13,463 nucleotides of DNA from Alphaproteobacteria bacterium (GTDB taxonomy: Bacteria > Pseudomonadota > Alphaproteobacteria > ATCC43930 > CGMCC-115725). Shown here one piece after another: positions 13,414 to 13,463 of the stretch. The stretch is from contig JAFMSA010000044.1 in assembly GCA_017353855.1 (NCBI GenBank), positions 1 to 13,463 on the forward strand, given 5' to 3'. Under the pieces are notes generated by a model. It ran no database searches and was not told the DNA's origin. It saw nothing but the letters and a program-made list of their open reading frames with translations. The position numbers and the translations under genes are program-made. Every line of letters starts with the position of its first letter. Positions within the stretch are counted from its first letter, which is position 1.

Positions 13414-13463
13414 TAGGGCCACCAAACTCGGTTAGGCGAGCCCGCCTGTCCCTACGGTGTAGC

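Noticed and set aside
1..13463. CRISPR arrays, tRNA and rRNA genes
   Set aside because: No regularly spaced repeats, tRNA T-loop with matching acceptor arms, or rRNA-like sequence was found on either strand by reading.

Overview
The window looks like a decayed accessory region from a high-GC alphaproteobacterium, probably a Bradyrhizobium/Nitrobacter/Rhodopseudomonas relative. This rests on codon bias (strong G/C in third positions) and on the style of the recognisable proteins; no marker gene fixes the taxon. Four ordinary-length genes appear intact: a 92-aa membrane protein, an isoprenylcysteine carboxyl methyltransferase (ICMT)-family membrane methyltransferase, an 841-aa SWIM-SNF2 helicase and an uncharacterised 267-aa protein. 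Almost everything else is a gene fragment broken by frameshifts, in-frame stops or deletions.

Left part (1-2750). A tightly spaced + strand cluster holds a DUF1259 (LppY/LpqO) gene, a YncE-like beta-propeller protein and a predicted exported, possibly outer-membrane, protein. Each is damaged: DUF1259 by a frameshift, the propeller gene by a stop in its signal peptide, the third gene by a 1-bp deletion and a 5-bp tandem duplication. Facing them on the - strand is a frameshifted chromate transporter (ChrA) fragment. The set may once have been an export or oxyanion/metal-response locus (inference).

Middle part (2750-7723). This is gene debris: a plasmid-type helix-turn-helix protein with its centre deleted, an ATP-dependent DNA ligase (LigD-like) remnant, an unidentified coding fragment, a GAF-domain sensor with three frameshifts, and an unknown - strand gene whose truncated end abuts the GAF fragment. 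The membrane protein and ICMT-family gene form an intact + strand pair behind a perfect 22-bp dyad. After them come remnants of a HigA-like antitoxin and a plasmid replication initiator.

Right part (7724-13463). The helicase gene is complete. It is followed after 28 bp by a decayed IS630-family transposase, then by unassigned sequence with a coding-like - strand strip, the 267-aa protein, a possible 38-aa ORF and a serine-recombinase remnant at the right end. Replication, recombination, transposase and antitoxin fragments together suggest remains of one or more plasmids or integrative elements. No CRISPR array, tRNA or rRNA was seen. No complete new multi-gene system can be claimed; the best candidates for novelty are the SWIM-SNF2 fusion with its 267-aa neighbour, the dyad-controlled membrane pair, and a pseudoknot-like repeat arrangement at 2799-2845.
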